A stretch of DNA of 64,000 nucleotides. It comes from Phenylobacterium soli (GTDB lineage: Bacteria; Pseudomonadota; Alphaproteobacteria; Caulobacterales; Caulobacteraceae). Of the stretch, positions 31,790-40,711 are shown piece after piece. Below the pieces are notes generated by a model that saw only the letters and a program-made list of their open reading frames with translations, was not told the DNA's origin and ran no database searches. Position 1 is the first letter of the stretch, and each line of letters begins with the position of its first letter. A program made the translations under genes and the position numbers. The stretch lies in the NCBI RefSeq assembly GCF_003254475.1, contig NZ_QFYQ01000001.1, positions 1,488,001 to 1,552,000 on the forward strand, given 5' to 3'.

Positions 31790-34254
31790 TGGATGGCCTC
31801 GGCGATCAAGTCGGCTTCCGCCTCGGCCAGCATGATCTCGCCGGCGTGCCCCGGCGACCGCTCCTTGCCGATCTCCAGCAGGATCGGCACCGAGAACGGC
31901 GACAGGTGATCGAGGCGAGCGTGCCGGATCCGGCCGCGGATGCGCGCCAGCATCTGCGCCAGCCGCGCCACGTCGATGAGGCCGGTCGCCGCATCCGCCC
32001 GTGCGCAGCGCAGCAGCAGGTGGTCCGGCTGATGGCGGCGCAGCACGTCGTAGATCAGGTCGGTGGAGAAGGTGATCTGGCGGCCCGTCTTCTGCTTGTC
32101 CCCCGGGAAGCGGCGCTCGATGAGGCCGGCGATGATCGCGCAGCCCTTGAAGGCCCGCTTCATCATAAAGCTCTCGGCGAGCCAGTCCTCGAGGTCGTCG
32201 CCCAGCATGTCCTCGGCGAACAGCTCGCCGAAATCGAGCCCGTCCAGCGGATTGAGCGCCCAGACCGCCAGGGCGTAGTCGTTGCACACGAAGCCGAGCG
32301 GCGCCGCGCCCACCCGCTCGAGCCTTCGGGTCAGCAGCATGGCGAGGGTGGTGTGCGCCAGCCGGCCCTCGAAGGGGTAGCAGACCATGAAGTGACGCTT
32401 CCCGCGCGGGAAGGTCTCAAGCAGCATCTCGTCCTCCCCCGGGATCACCGAGCGGTCGCGCTGGACCTCCAGCCACTCGCGCACGTCGGCGGGCAGCACC
32501 TTCCAGTGCTCCTGGTCGGTCATCAGCTGACGCACCCGCTTGGCCAGGAAGGTGGAGAGCGCGAACTTCGAACCGCCCCAGGAGGGCATCTTGGCGTCGG
32601 CGTCGACCGCCGGCTGCACGAGGACGTCGAGATTGGTGATCCCGGCGAGCCGCCAGACCTGGCCGGCGAAAACGAAGGTGTCGCCGGGCTCCAGCATCTC
32701 CACCATGCCTTCTTCGATCTCGCCGACCTTGCGGCCGGGCTGTCCGCGACGGCTGGCGATCCGCACGGCGAGCATGGCCGGCGAGACGATGGCTCCGACG
32801 TTGAGCCTGTGGCGCTGGGCGGTCTCGGGATTGCGCACCTTCCAGAGCCCCTCGGGCGTCTTCACGATCCGGCGGAAGCGGTCGTAGGTCTTGAGCGCGT
32901 AGCCGCCCGTGGAGACGAAATCGACCACCTGCTCGAAGTCTTCCCAGGCGAGGTCGCGATAGGGGCCGGCGGTCGTCACCTCGTCATAGAGCTGCAGCAT
33001 GTCGAAGGGCTCGGAACAGGCGCAGCCCATGACGTGCTGGGCCAGCACGTCCAGCGCCCCCTCGCGGGGCGGATCGCCGTCGAGCACGTTCTGGGCGATC
33101 GCCTCGCGCGCGGCCTGGCACTCCAGCATCTCGAAGCGGTTCGCCGGCACGAACAGGGCGCGGGAGGGCTCGTCCAGCCGATGGTTCGCCCGGCCGATCC
33201 GCTGCACCATGCGCGCTGCGCCCTTGGGCGAAGCCAGCTGGATCACGAGGTCCACGTCGCCCCAGTCGATGCCGAGGTCGAGGGTCGAGGTGCAGACCAC
33301 GGCGCGCAGCTCGCCCCTGGCCATCGCCGCCTCGACTTTGCGCCGCTGCTCGGCCGCCAGGCTGCCGTGGTGTAGGGCGATCGGCAGGGCGTCCTCGTTC
33401 AGCCGCCACAGCTCCTGGAACGCGAACTCCGCCTGGAAGCGGGTGTTGACGAACACCAGCGCCGTCTTCGAGCGCTTGATCGCCTCATAGACCTCTTCCA
33501 TGGCGTGCTGGGCGGTGTGACCGGCCCAGGGCACCCGCCCCTCCGACAGCAGCATGTCGACGATCGGCGGCGCCCCCGCGGGGCCGACGACGAGATCGAT
33601 GGCCTCGGGTCCCTTCGGCCCCGCCATCCAGCGCTTGATGACCTCGGGATCGTCCACGGTCGCCGAGAGGCCGACCCGACGCATGTTCGGCGCGAGCTGC
33701 GACAGCCGCGCCAGGTCGAGCGCCAGCAGGTCGCCGCGCTTGGACGCATGCAGGGTGTGGATCTCGTCGAGGATCACGCAGCGCAGGCTCTCGAACAGCC
33801 CGCGCGAGCCCTCCCACGCGCACAGCAGGGCCAGCTGCTCGGGCGTGGTCAGCAGGATCTCCGGCGGCTTGATCCGTTGGCGCTGGCGGCGGGAAACGCC
33901 AGTGTCGCCGGTGCGGCTCTCGGCGGTGACGGGCAGGCACATCTGGAGGATCGGCGCCATCAGGTTGCGCTCCACGTCCACCGCCAGCGCCTTCAGCGGC
34001 GAGATGTAGATGGTGTGAAGGCCGCCCGCGGTGTTGGCCGGCGCACGTTCGGAGAGCTCGATCAGCGAGGGCAGGAAGCCGGCCAGGGTCTTGCCCCCGC
34101 CGGTGGGGGCGATCAGCAGAGCATCCTTCCCCTCGCGCCCCTTTTCGATCATCGCCAGCTGGTGACTGCGCGGGCTCCAGCCACGCGCCTCGAACCAGGC
34201 CTGGAACCTGGGCGGCAACAGATCGGGAAGGTTGGCGCCCGCGTCAGCCATCAT
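31786..34254 (-). CDS. lhr: Ligase-associated DNA-damage-response DEXH-box helicase (Lhr-type)
   Basis: An 822-residue ATP-dependent helicase. Walker A APTGGGKTLAGF about residues 49-60, DEIH box (VILDEIHTLH), SATVDDPEV motif III, and the C-terminal helicase motif QRIGRANHR. The length and the tandem pdeM mark the TIGR04121-type ligase-associated family, used in DNA repair. Neither a ligase nor the exonuclease follows. Upstream of the start is GTTC-N7-GTTT, one base from a LexA box; I do not call it as a site. Confidence 0.85.
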   Translation of the reverse strand: MMADAGANLPDLLPPRFQAWFEARGWSPRSHQLAMIEKGREGKDALLIAPTGGGKTLAGFLPSLIELSERAPANTAGGLHTIYISPLKALAVDVERNLMAPILQMCLPVTAESRTGDTGVSRRQRQRIKPPEILLTTPEQLALLCAWEGSRGLFESLRCVILDEIHTLHASKRGDLLALDLARLSQLAPNMRRVGLSATVDDPEVIKRWMAGPKGPEAIDLVVGPAGAPPIVDMLLSEGRVPWAGHTAQHAMEEVYEAIKRSKTALVFVNTRFQAEFAFQELWRLNEDALPIALHHGSLAAEQRRKVEAAMARGELRAVVCTSTLDLGIDWGDVDLVIQLASPKGAARMVQRIGRANHRLDEPSRALFVPANRFEMLECQAAREAIAQNVLDGDPPREGALDVLAQHVMGCACSEPFDMLQLYDEVTTAGPYRDLAWEDFEQVVDFVSTGGYALKTYDRFRRIVKTPEGLWKVRNPETAQRHRLNVGAIVSPAMLAVRIASRRGQPGRKVGEIEEGMVEMLEPGDTFVFAGQVWRLAGITNLDVLVQPAVDADAKMPSWGGSKFALSTFLAKRVRQLMTDQEHWKVLPADVREWLEVQRDRSVIPGEDEMLLETFPRGKRHFMVCYPFEGRLAHTTLAMLLTRRLERVGAAPLGFVCNDYALAVWALNPLDGLDFGELFAEDMLGDDLEDWLAESFMMKRAFKGCAIIAGLIERRFPGDKQKTGRQITFSTDLIYDVLRRHQPDHLLLRCARADAATGLIDVARLAQMLARIRGRIRHARLDHLSPFSVPILLEIGKERSPGHAGEIMLAEAEADLIAEAIQ

Positions 34255-34354
34255 CCGCCTATAGCATGTTCCCGTTCCGTTTCGTCGATTGCAAGTTTGC
34301 TTACTCCGTAAATTGATGCAGGGTGCGCCGCTTCGAAATCAGGAACAGGCGGCC

Positions 34355-35506
34355 ATGAACCCCAACGCGGAATTCGACGTCATCGTCTATGGCGCCAGCG
34401 GCTACACCGGCCGCCTCGTCGCCGAGCACCTGGCCAAGCGCTACGGCGTCGGCGGGGCGGTGAAGTGGGCGATGGCCGGCCGCAGCGCGGCCAAGCTCGC
34501 CGAAGTCCGCGACGCGATCGGCGCGCCCAAGGACACCCCGCTCGTGGTGGCAGACGCCGACGACACCGCCTCGCTGGAGGCGATGGTCCGCCGCGCCAAG
34601 GCGGTGATCACCACGGTCGGGCCCTATCAGCTCTATGGCGACGCCCTGGTCGCCGCCTGCGCCGCGGCCGGGACCGACTACCTCGACCTCTGCGGCGAGG
34701 TGAACTGGATGGCCAAGGTCATCGCCGCCCACGACGCCACGGCGAAGAAGAGCGGGGCGCGCATCTGCCTGTCCTGCGGCTTCGACTCCATCCCCTTCGA
34801 GATCGGCGTCTACTTCTGCGAGGAGACCGCCAAGGCCAAGCTCGGCGCGCCGGTCGCGCGCGTGAAGGGCCGGGTGCGTGCGATCAAGGGCGGCCTTTCC
34901 GGCGGTACGGCCGCCTCCGGCGCGGCGACCATGGCGGCCGTCCAGAAGGACCCCTCGGTCCTACCGATCCTGATGAACCCGTTCTCGCTGACCCCGGGTT
35001 TCCAGGGGCCGGAGCAACCGGCCGGCAACCAGGTCCAGCATGACGAGGACGTCGGAGCCGATGTGGGGCCGTTCATGATGGCGGCCATCAACACCAAGAA
35101 CGTCCACCGCTCGAACTTCCTGATGGGCCATCCCTATGGCGAGGACTTCGTCTACGACGAGATGACGATCGTTGTGCCCGGTCAGCCGACCGAGTTCACG
35201 GCGCTCGGCCAGGGCGGGCCGAAGCCCGGCGAAGGACCGACCAAGGAGGAGCGGGAGACCGGCTTCTTCGACGTGGTCTTCATCGGCCTCGGCGCCGATG
35301 GCCGCCAGGTGAAGGTCTCGGTCAAGGGCGACAAGGACCCGGGCTACGGCTCGACCTCGAAGATGATCGCCGAGAGCGCCCTCTGCCTGATCGAGGACTG
35401 CCCTACGACGCCGGGCGGCGTCTGGACGCCCGGTGCGGCCATGCAGGACAAGCTGGTCAAGCGCCTGGAGCAGAACGCCGGCTTCACCTTCACCGTCGAA
35501 AGCTAG
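34355..35506 (+). CDS. Saccharopine dehydrogenase-family / trans-acting enoyl reductase-like protein
   Basis: A 383-residue soluble oxidoreductase with an N-terminal Rossmann motif VIVYGASGYTGRLVAEHLA. The sequence continues with TVGPYQLYGDALVAACAAAGTDYLDLCGE and SCGFDSIPFEIGVYF, both typical of the saccharopine-dehydrogenase-like superfamily that includes mycobacterial trans-acting enoyl reductases. NADP-dependent reduction of an unsaturated acyl or amino acid is the expected activity. It is a single gene; the helicase lies divergently. Confidence 0.75.
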   Translation: MNPNAEFDVIVYGASGYTGRLVAEHLAKRYGVGGAVKWAMAGRSAAKLAEVRDAIGAPKDTPLVVADADDTASLEAMVRRAKAVITTVGPYQLYGDALVAACAAAGTDYLDLCGEVNWMAKVIAAHDATAKKSGARICLSCGFDSIPFEIGVYFCEETAKAKLGAPVARVKGRVRAIKGGLSGGTAASGAATMAAVQKDPSVLPILMNPFSLTPGFQGPEQPAGNQVQHDEDVGADVGPFMMAAINTKNVHRSNFLMGHPYGEDFVYDEMTIVVPGQPTEFTALGQGGPKPGEGPTKEERETGFFDVVFIGLGADGRQVKVSVKGDKDPGYGSTSKMIAESALCLIEDCPTTPGGVWTPGAAMQDKLVKRLEQNAGFTFTVES

Positions 35507-35513
35507 CCCAGGG

Positions 35514-35960
35514 CTAGAGGGTCACCAACTCGGTGTGGCCGAAACCCTTGCGGTAATCGAGGACCGAGACGACCTCGGGCGTGATGCAGAACAGCGCCAT
35601 CACGTTCGGGTCGCTCGGCAGGGCGTCCCCGATCTGGGGAAACTTGGCGACGAACAGCGCGCCGACCCGCGCGAGCTCGTCGACGTCGGTGATGCGCCGC
35701 GCCCGTCCGAACAGGGAGACGCCGCGGATCTGGCCCCAGTCTTCGTAGGGCAGGTTCACAGTCAGCGACACGCGGGGGTCACGCGCCAGGTTCTGGGCCT
35801 TCGGTGAGTCCGCCGCGCAGCCGAAGAAGATGTCGAGCCCGTCGCTCACGTAGCTCACGGTCGTCGCCTGCGGCGCGCCGTCGGCGCGAAGGGTGGCGAT
35901 GGTCAGATCGTTTCCTGCCCGCAGGATTTCCGCGATCTCGCCTTTCATACTTTCGGACAT
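35514..35960 (-). CDS. Pyridoxamine 5'-phosphate oxidase-like flavin-binding protein
   Basis: A 148-residue protein with the split-barrel pattern of the PNPOx/F420 family (TIATLRADGAPQATTVSYVSDG, DPRVSLTVNLPYEDWGQIRGVSLFGRARRI). Such proteins bind FMN or F420 and reduce or oxidise small substrates. Eight bases separate its stop from the convergent oxidoreductase stop. Function not specific. Confidence 0.75.
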   Translation of the reverse strand: MSESMKGEIAEILRAGNDLTIATLRADGAPQATTVSYVSDGLDIFFGCAADSPKAQNLARDPRVSLTVNLPYEDWGQIRGVSLFGRARRITDVDELARVGALFVAKFPQIGDALPSDPNVMALFCITPEVVSVLDYRKGFGHTELVTL

Positions 35961-36067
35961 GGGCGACCTCCGTTTCGACGAGGCAGGTTAGGCGGAGATC
36001 GAACGGGCGCCTTGCGCTGGCTCAACGCGGCCGGGCGCTCATGCGCGTGTTGGGCGTTTCAGCCGCC

Positions 36068-36844
36068 ATGAAGATCGCCACCTACAATGTGAACGGGGTC
36101 AATGGGCGCCTGCCTGTCCTGCTGCGCTGGCTGAAGGAGGCCGCTCCCGACGTGGCCTGCCTGCAGGAGTTGAAGGCTCCGGACGAGAAGTTCCCGCAGG
36201 CCGCCATCGAACGGGCCGGCTACGGCGCCATCTGGCACGGCCAGAAGAGCTGGAACGGCGTCGCCATCCTGGCCCGCGGCGCCCAGCCGGTGGAGACCCG
36301 CCGCGGGCTGCCGGGCGAAGCCGACGACAGCCACAGCCGCTACATCGAGGCGGCGGTCGGCGGGCTGGTGGTGGGCTGCCTCTATCTGCCCAACGGCAAT
36401 CCCGCGCCTGGGCCCAAGTTGGACTACAAGCTGCGCTGGTTCGAGCGGCTGTCCAGACACGCGCGGAGCCTTCTCGACCACGGCGCGCCGGTCGTCCTCG
36501 CAGGGGACTACAACGTCATGCCCACCGACCTCGACGTCTATAAGCCGGAGCGCTGGCTGGACGACGCCTTGTTCCGCCCGGAGGTGCGCAACGCCTATGC
36601 CGACCTGGTGGCGCAGGGCTGGACCGACGCCCTGCGCGCCCTCCATCCGGGGGAGCGGATCTACACCTTCTGGGATTACTTCCGGAACGCATTCGGCCGC
36701 GATGCCGGGCTGCGCATCGATCACCTGTTGCTCAGCCCAGGACTGGCTCCGCGGCTACGCGCCGCCGGCGTCGACCGGCAGGTGCGCAGCTGGGAGAAGA
36801 CCAGCGACCACGCCCCGACGTGGATCGAGCTCGCGCCCGACTAG
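36068..36844 (+). CDS. xthA: Exodeoxyribonuclease III (AP endonuclease)
   Basis: A 258-residue Mg2+-dependent AP endonuclease of base excision repair. Conserved motifs: YNVNGVNGR, CLQELKAPDE (metal-binding Glu), AGDYNVMPTDLDVY (catalytic Asp/Asn), RIDHLLLS and KTSDHAPTW (catalytic His). Length matches the usual ~260 residues. Together with the lhr/pdeM pair it makes a small DNA-repair neighbourhood. Confidence 0.9.
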   Translation: MKIATYNVNGVNGRLPVLLRWLKEAAPDVACLQELKAPDEKFPQAAIERAGYGAIWHGQKSWNGVAILARGAQPVETRRGLPGEADDSHSRYIEAAVGGLVVGCLYLPNGNPAPGPKLDYKLRWFERLSRHARSLLDHGAPVVLAGDYNVMPTDLDVYKPERWLDDALFRPEVRNAYADLVAQGWTDALRALHPGERIYTFWDYFRNAFGRDAGLRIDHLLLSPGLAPRLRAAGVDRQVRSWEKTSDHAPTWIELAPD

Positions 36845-36863
36845 GAGCTCGGCCTTCTCAGGC

Positions 36864-37256
36864 TCAGCACTCGTAATGGCTAGTCACCATCACCCGGCGG
36901 CCGATGTAAGGGTCCCACACCCACCGGCGGCTCTCGCAGACCCGCGGGTAATAGCCGTAGTCGTAGTAGCCCCGGTCGTAGTAGCCCGACGAATAGCTGC
37001 GGGAATGGTTGTCGGACAGGGCGGCGCCGATGGCGAGGCCGGCGATGCCGGCGACCAGGGCGGCCGCCGCCGCGTCGTTGCCGCGGTTGTGGTGACGATC
37101 CCAGTCGCGGTTCCAGTCGCGGCCGCGATTCCAGCCGCCGTCATAGCCGTAGCCGCCACGCCATTCTCGCGCGCTGGCGGTGGTGGGCAGGGCGGCCGCG
37201 GCCACCGCGCCGCCGAAGGTGAGCGCCGCCATCCCGGCGGCCAGAGCTTTGCGCAT
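36864..37256 (-). CDS. Small secreted glycine/tyrosine-rich protein with glycine zipper
   Basis: A 130-residue protein with signal peptide (RKALAAGMAALTFGGAVAAAALPTTASA), a Gly/Trp/Arg/Asp-rich segment, a short hydrophobic glycine zipper (AAAAALVAGIAGLAIGAALS), a Tyr-rich run (SYSSGYYDRGYYDYGYY) and a Cys pair (VCESRRW ... SHYEC). It resembles RcnB/BA14K-like exported proteins. A TGAAC direct repeat (37323-37337) lies 67 bp upstream. Function unknown. Confidence 0.6.
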   Translation of the reverse strand: MRKALAAGMAALTFGGAVAAAALPTTASAREWRGGYGYDGGWNRGRDWNRDWDRHHNRGNDAAAAALVAGIAGLAIGAALSDNHSRSYSSGYYDRGYYDYGYYPRVCESRRWVWDPYIGRRVMVTSHYEC

Positions 37257-37322
37257 CGATCTCGACTCCACTCGTTCCGGCGCCTGCGCCGGATCGTGCG
37301 GCCATGGGAACACCGCCGGGCT

Positions 37323-37337
37323 GAACCCTCGCTGAAC
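37323..37337 (-). promoter_or_regulatory. TGAAC direct repeat, 11-bp period
   Basis: TGAACCCTCGC-TGAACGG on the plus strand, nearly identical in form and distance (67-81 bp before the ATG) to the repeat at 1254-1268. It lies in the gap between the small secreted-protein gene and the S10 peptidase gene and could act on either. Confidence 0.4.
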
Positions 37338-37474
37338 GGCCCCGTCAGCTTCGCCCCTCGGATTGTCGCATAGCGTTGGTCTGAGCATGGCCGTTGCGCC
37401 GGCGTCAGGGGTCGGGTTCTATCGCGCCTTCGCGGCGTCCGGGCTGGCGGCGCCTTCACTGGGGGGATGATCGC

Positions 37475-39133
37475 ATGAGCCGTTCGCGTATCGCTGTTCT
37501 GACGGGAATTTCTTTTCTTGCGCTCGCCGGCATCGCCGCCGCCCAGAGCACGGCGGATCGGCCGATGACGCAGGAGCGCCCCGCGAGCGCCGCCGTCAGC
37601 CGCCGCGACCAGCCGGACGAGCCGCTGCAGCAGTCCGGCCCGGTGGTGGAGCGTCGCTCCAGCCGCGGCGCCGAGGCGTCCGAGCGCCGCATCGCCGACA
37701 CGGACGTCGCCACCGCGCCGGTCGCCGAAGTCGCCCGCGTCACGCGCCATTCGGTGAGCGTCGGCGGCAAGTCCGTCGCCTACACCGCCACCGCCGGCAC
37801 GCTCACCATCCGTGACGACGACGGCAAGCCGATCGCCTCGATGTTCTACGTCGCCTACACCGCCGATGGGATGAAGGGCGCGGCCCCGCGGCCGGTGACC
37901 TTCTTCTACAACGGCGGTCCTGGATCGGCGTCCATGTGGCTGCACATGGGCTCCTTCGCGCCGGTGCGGGTGAAGACGCCCAACGCCCAGTACGTGGGCC
38001 CGGCGCCGTTCCCGCTCGGCCCCAATCCCGATAGCCTAATCGACAAGACCGACATGGTCTTCCTCGACGCCATCGGCGCCGGCTACTCGCGCCCGCTTGG
38101 CGACACCAAGGGCGAGAAGTTCTGGGGCGTGGACGAGGACATCGACGCCTTCGCCCGCGGCATCACGCGCTACGTCACCGTCAACCACCGCTGGAACAGC
38201 CCCAAGTTCCTGTTCGGCGAGAGCTACGGCACGACCCGCTCGGCGGGCCTGGTCTATGCGCTGCAGCAGCAGGGGATGCAGTTCAACGGCGTCTTCCTGC
38301 TGTCCTCGATCCTAAACTACGGGATCCGCGACGCCGGCTTCGACCAGATCTACGTCACCTACCTGCCGAGCTACGCGGCGACGGCGGCCTACCACCACAA
38401 GATCCCGCAGCCGGCCAACCTCGACGGCTTCCTGCAGGAGGTCCGCGCCTGGGCGCGAGGGCCCTATCAGGCGGCGCTCGCCAAGGGCCATGACATCTCC
38501 GACGCTGAGCTCGACGCCACGGCGCGGCAGATGAGCGCCTACACCGGCATCTCCGTCGACTACCTGAAGCGGGTGAACCTGCGCCTGGATCTGTCGCGGT
38601 TCAGAAAGGAGCTGCTGCGCGACCAGCGGCGGACGCTGGGGCGCTATGATAGCCGCTACACCGGCTTCGACGCCGACGCGGCCGGTGAGGGGCCCGAGTA
38701 CGATCCGTCCGACGTGGCGGTCTCCGGCGCCTTCATCGGCGCGGTCCACGACTATTTGGAGCGTGACCTGGGCTACCAGACCAACATGACCTATCGCCCG
38801 TCGGGGCAGGGCATCAACATGGGCTGGAACTGGAAGCACAAGGCGCCCGGCGCCCGCTTCGCCTCCAGCGTCGCCGACACCGCCCAGGACCTTGGCGCGG
38901 CGATCCGCCAGAACCCGCACCTGCACGTCTATTCGCTGAACGGGGTCTACGACATGGCGACGCCGTTCTTCGGGACGGAATACGACCTTTCCCACATGTG
39001 GCTGGAGCCGTCGCTGCGCGGCAACGTGCGGTTCGCCTACTATCCGTCGGGACACATGGTCTATCTGAACCCGGACGCCTTCCGCGCCATGCGCGCGGAC
39101 GTCGCGCGGATGATCGACGAGGCGACGCGATGA
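37475..39133 (+). CDS. S10-family serine carboxypeptidase, exported
   Basis: A 552-residue protein with an N-terminal signal (SRIAVLTGISFLALAGIAAA). The alpha/beta peptidase triad is Ser250 (FLFGESYGTT), Asp493 (LNGVYDMATPF) and His527 (PSGHMVYLNP). The FFYNGGPGSASMWLHMG motif is the oxyanion segment of S10 enzymes. It would remove C-terminal residues from peptides in the periplasm. The downstream alpha/beta hydrolase overlaps its stop by ATGA, so the two form an operon. Confidence 0.87.
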   Translation: MSRSRIAVLTGISFLALAGIAAAQSTADRPMTQERPASAAVSRRDQPDEPLQQSGPVVERRSSRGAEASERRIADTDVATAPVAEVARVTRHSVSVGGKSVAYTATAGTLTIRDDDGKPIASMFYVAYTADGMKGAAPRPVTFFYNGGPGSASMWLHMGSFAPVRVKTPNAQYVGPAPFPLGPNPDSLIDKTDMVFLDAIGAGYSRPLGDTKGEKFWGVDEDIDAFARGITRYVTVNHRWNSPKFLFGESYGTTRSAGLVYALQQQGMQFNGVFLLSSILNYGIRDAGFDQIYVTYLPSYAATAAYHHKIPQPANLDGFLQEVRAWARGPYQAALAKGHDISDAELDATARQMSAYTGISVDYLKRVNLRLDLSRFRKELLRDQRRTLGRYDSRYTGFDADAAGEGPEYDPSDVAVSGAFIGAVHDYLERDLGYQTNMTYRPSGQGINMGWNWKHKAPGARFASSVADTAQDLGAAIRQNPHLHVYSLNGVYDMATPFFGTEYDLSHMWLEPSLRGNVRFAYYPSGHMVYLNPDAFRAMRADVARMIDEATR

Positions 39134-40197
39134 GGTGGATCTCAGCCCTGGCGGCGGCTCTCGTTGTCACGCTCGCCGGCGCGGCCGAGGCTGCGCCGGA
39201 ATTCCAGCCGCACGAGTTCCTGATCAAGGATTTCCACTTCCGCTCGGGCGAGAACCTGGCGGAGCTGAAGATCCACTACTGGACGGTGGGGACCCCGCAT
39301 CGCGATGCGCACGGCCAGATCGACAACGCCGTGCTCATCCTGCACGGCACTGGGGGTACGGGCCGCCAGTTCACCGCCCCGCAGTTCGCTGACGTGCTGA
39401 TGGTCCCGGGCGGCGTGCTGGACCCGGCGAAGTACTTCCTGATCATGCCCGACGACATCGGCCATGGCGGCTCGTCCAAGCCGTCCGACGGCCTGCGCAT
39501 GAGGTTCCCCAAGTACGACTACGGCGACATGGTCGAAGCCGAGCATGCGCTCGTCACGGAGGGCCTCGGCGTGAACCGCCTGCGGCTGGTGATGGGCACC
39601 TCGATGGGTTGCATGCACAGCTTCATGTGGGGGGAGGCCTGGCCCGAGGCGGCGAGGGCGCTGATGCCGCTCGCCTGCCTGCCCATCGAGATCGCCGGCC
39701 GCAATCGGCTCTGGCGGCAGATGGCTATGGACTCGATCACCGCCGATCCGGCCTGGGCGGGCGGCGACTACAGCCAAGAGCCGGCGCAGGGCCTGCGCGG
39801 CGCGGAGAATCTGCTGATCATCGCCGGGGCGACGCCGCTGCCCCTGCAGCTCGAGCTGCCCACCGGCGAGAAGGTGAAGGCCTGGTACGAGGCCCAGCTG
39901 CCGGCGCGCCTGAATGGCCTGGACGCCAATGACCTTCTCTACGCCATCGCCGCCTCGCGGACCTACGATCCCTCCAAGGACCTCGAGAAGATCACTGCGC
40001 CGATCACCTGGGTGAACTCGGCCGACGACTTCATCAACCCGCCGGAGCTCGGCGTCGCGGAGAAGATGGCGCCCCGCCTCACGAATGGCCGCTTCGTCCT
40101 CATCCCCACGAGTCCCAAGACCCATGGCCACGGGACCCACACCTGGGCCGCGCTGTGGCAGGACGAACTGGCCGCCCTGCTCAAGCGCTCGGAATAG
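39130..40197 (+). CDS. Exported alpha/beta hydrolase, MetX-like
   Basis: A 355-residue protein with a signal peptide (RWISALAAALVVTLAGAAEA). The nucleophile elbow GTSMGCMHSF and the MPDDIGHGGSSKPSDG segment resemble homoserine O-acetyltransferase-type hydrolases, but export argues against methionine synthesis. A late acid/His pair is in WVNSADDFINPP and THGHGTHTWA. It starts inside the stop of the carboxypeptidase gene, implying a joint role in the periplasm. Confidence 0.72.
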   Translation: MRWISALAAALVVTLAGAAEAAPEFQPHEFLIKDFHFRSGENLAELKIHYWTVGTPHRDAHGQIDNAVLILHGTGGTGRQFTAPQFADVLMVPGGVLDPAKYFLIMPDDIGHGGSSKPSDGLRMRFPKYDYGDMVEAEHALVTEGLGVNRLRLVMGTSMGCMHSFMWGEAWPEAARALMPLACLPIEIAGRNRLWRQMAMDSITADPAWAGGDYSQEPAQGLRGAENLLIIAGATPLPLQLELPTGEKVKAWYEAQLPARLNGLDANDLLYAIAASRTYDPSKDLEKITAPITWVNSADDFINPPELGVAEKMAPRLTNGRFVLIPTSPKTHGHGTHTWAALWQDELAALLKRSE

Positions 40198-40201
40198 GGC
40201 C

Positions 40202-40612
40202 TCAGCCCTCCGTCACCATCCGTCGCTGGGCCGCGGAATCCCGCGCGCCCCAGCGGCGCGCGATCAGACCGTCCTCGAACTCGAACCATTCCATGGCGAC
40301 GAGCTCGTAACTCTTGCCGGTGGGCTCGAGACCGGCCAGCCCGCGGAACGGCCCGACGAAGGCGCCGGTCTCGGTGAAGCGGGCGGCCACCGCCTCGCCG
40401 TCGGCCACGAGCCCGTCGATGGCGAGCTTCATCTGCAGCCCGTCGTGAAGCTCCTTCCAGACCGGCATGGCGACCTCGTCGATGTTCCCCCAGCCCAGCA
40501 CCCCGCGGATCGTCGCGTTGGACGCGAACAGACGCCGCAGCGTAGGCCAATCGCCGGCGTTGAACGCCTCCACATAGCTGGCCACCACGGCCTTCCGGGC
40601 CTCCGCACTCAT
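40202..40612 (-). CDS. SnoaL-like / nuclear transport factor 2-family protein
   Basis: A 136-residue protein with the NTF2-like start VASYVEAFNAGDWPTLRRLFA and end EWFEFEDGLIARRWGARD. The family includes small enzymes and binding proteins with a cone-shaped pocket, so the activity is open. It is transcribed divergently from a LysR-type regulator with palindromes between them, so it is likely the target of that regulator. Confidence 0.7.
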   Translation of the reverse strand: MSAEARKAVVASYVEAFNAGDWPTLRRLFASNATIRGVLGWGNIDEVAMPVWKELHDGLQMKLAIDGLVADGEAVAARFTETGAFVGPFRGLAGLEPTGKSYELVAMEWFEFEDGLIARRWGARDSAAQRRMVTEG

Positions 40613-40669
40613 CGCGCCGCTCCTTGCTGATGTCGCCGATGAGCTAGGCGCGCCCGCGCAGGCGCGCTA

Positions 40670-40706
40670 TGCACATGTGTGCAGGACTATCCTGCAAGAT
40701 TGCAGG
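40670..40706. promoter_or_regulatory. Nested palindromes, probable LysR operator
   Basis: Three perfect inverted repeats overlap: TGCACA-TG-TGTGCA (40670-40683), GCAGGA-CTA-TCCTGC (40681-40695) and CCTGCAA-GA-TTGCAGG (40691-40706). They end 5 bp before the lysR ATG in the 99-bp gap to the SnoaL-like gene, the usual place for an autoregulating LysR protein. Confidence 0.6.
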
Positions 40707-40711
40707 TCAAG

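Noticed and set aside
34268..34282. LexA-like site before the lhr-type helicase (GTTC-N7-GTTT)
   Set aside because: One of eight fixed bases is wrong and the spacer is GC-rich. Such one-mismatch sites are frequent by chance, so it is only mentioned as context.
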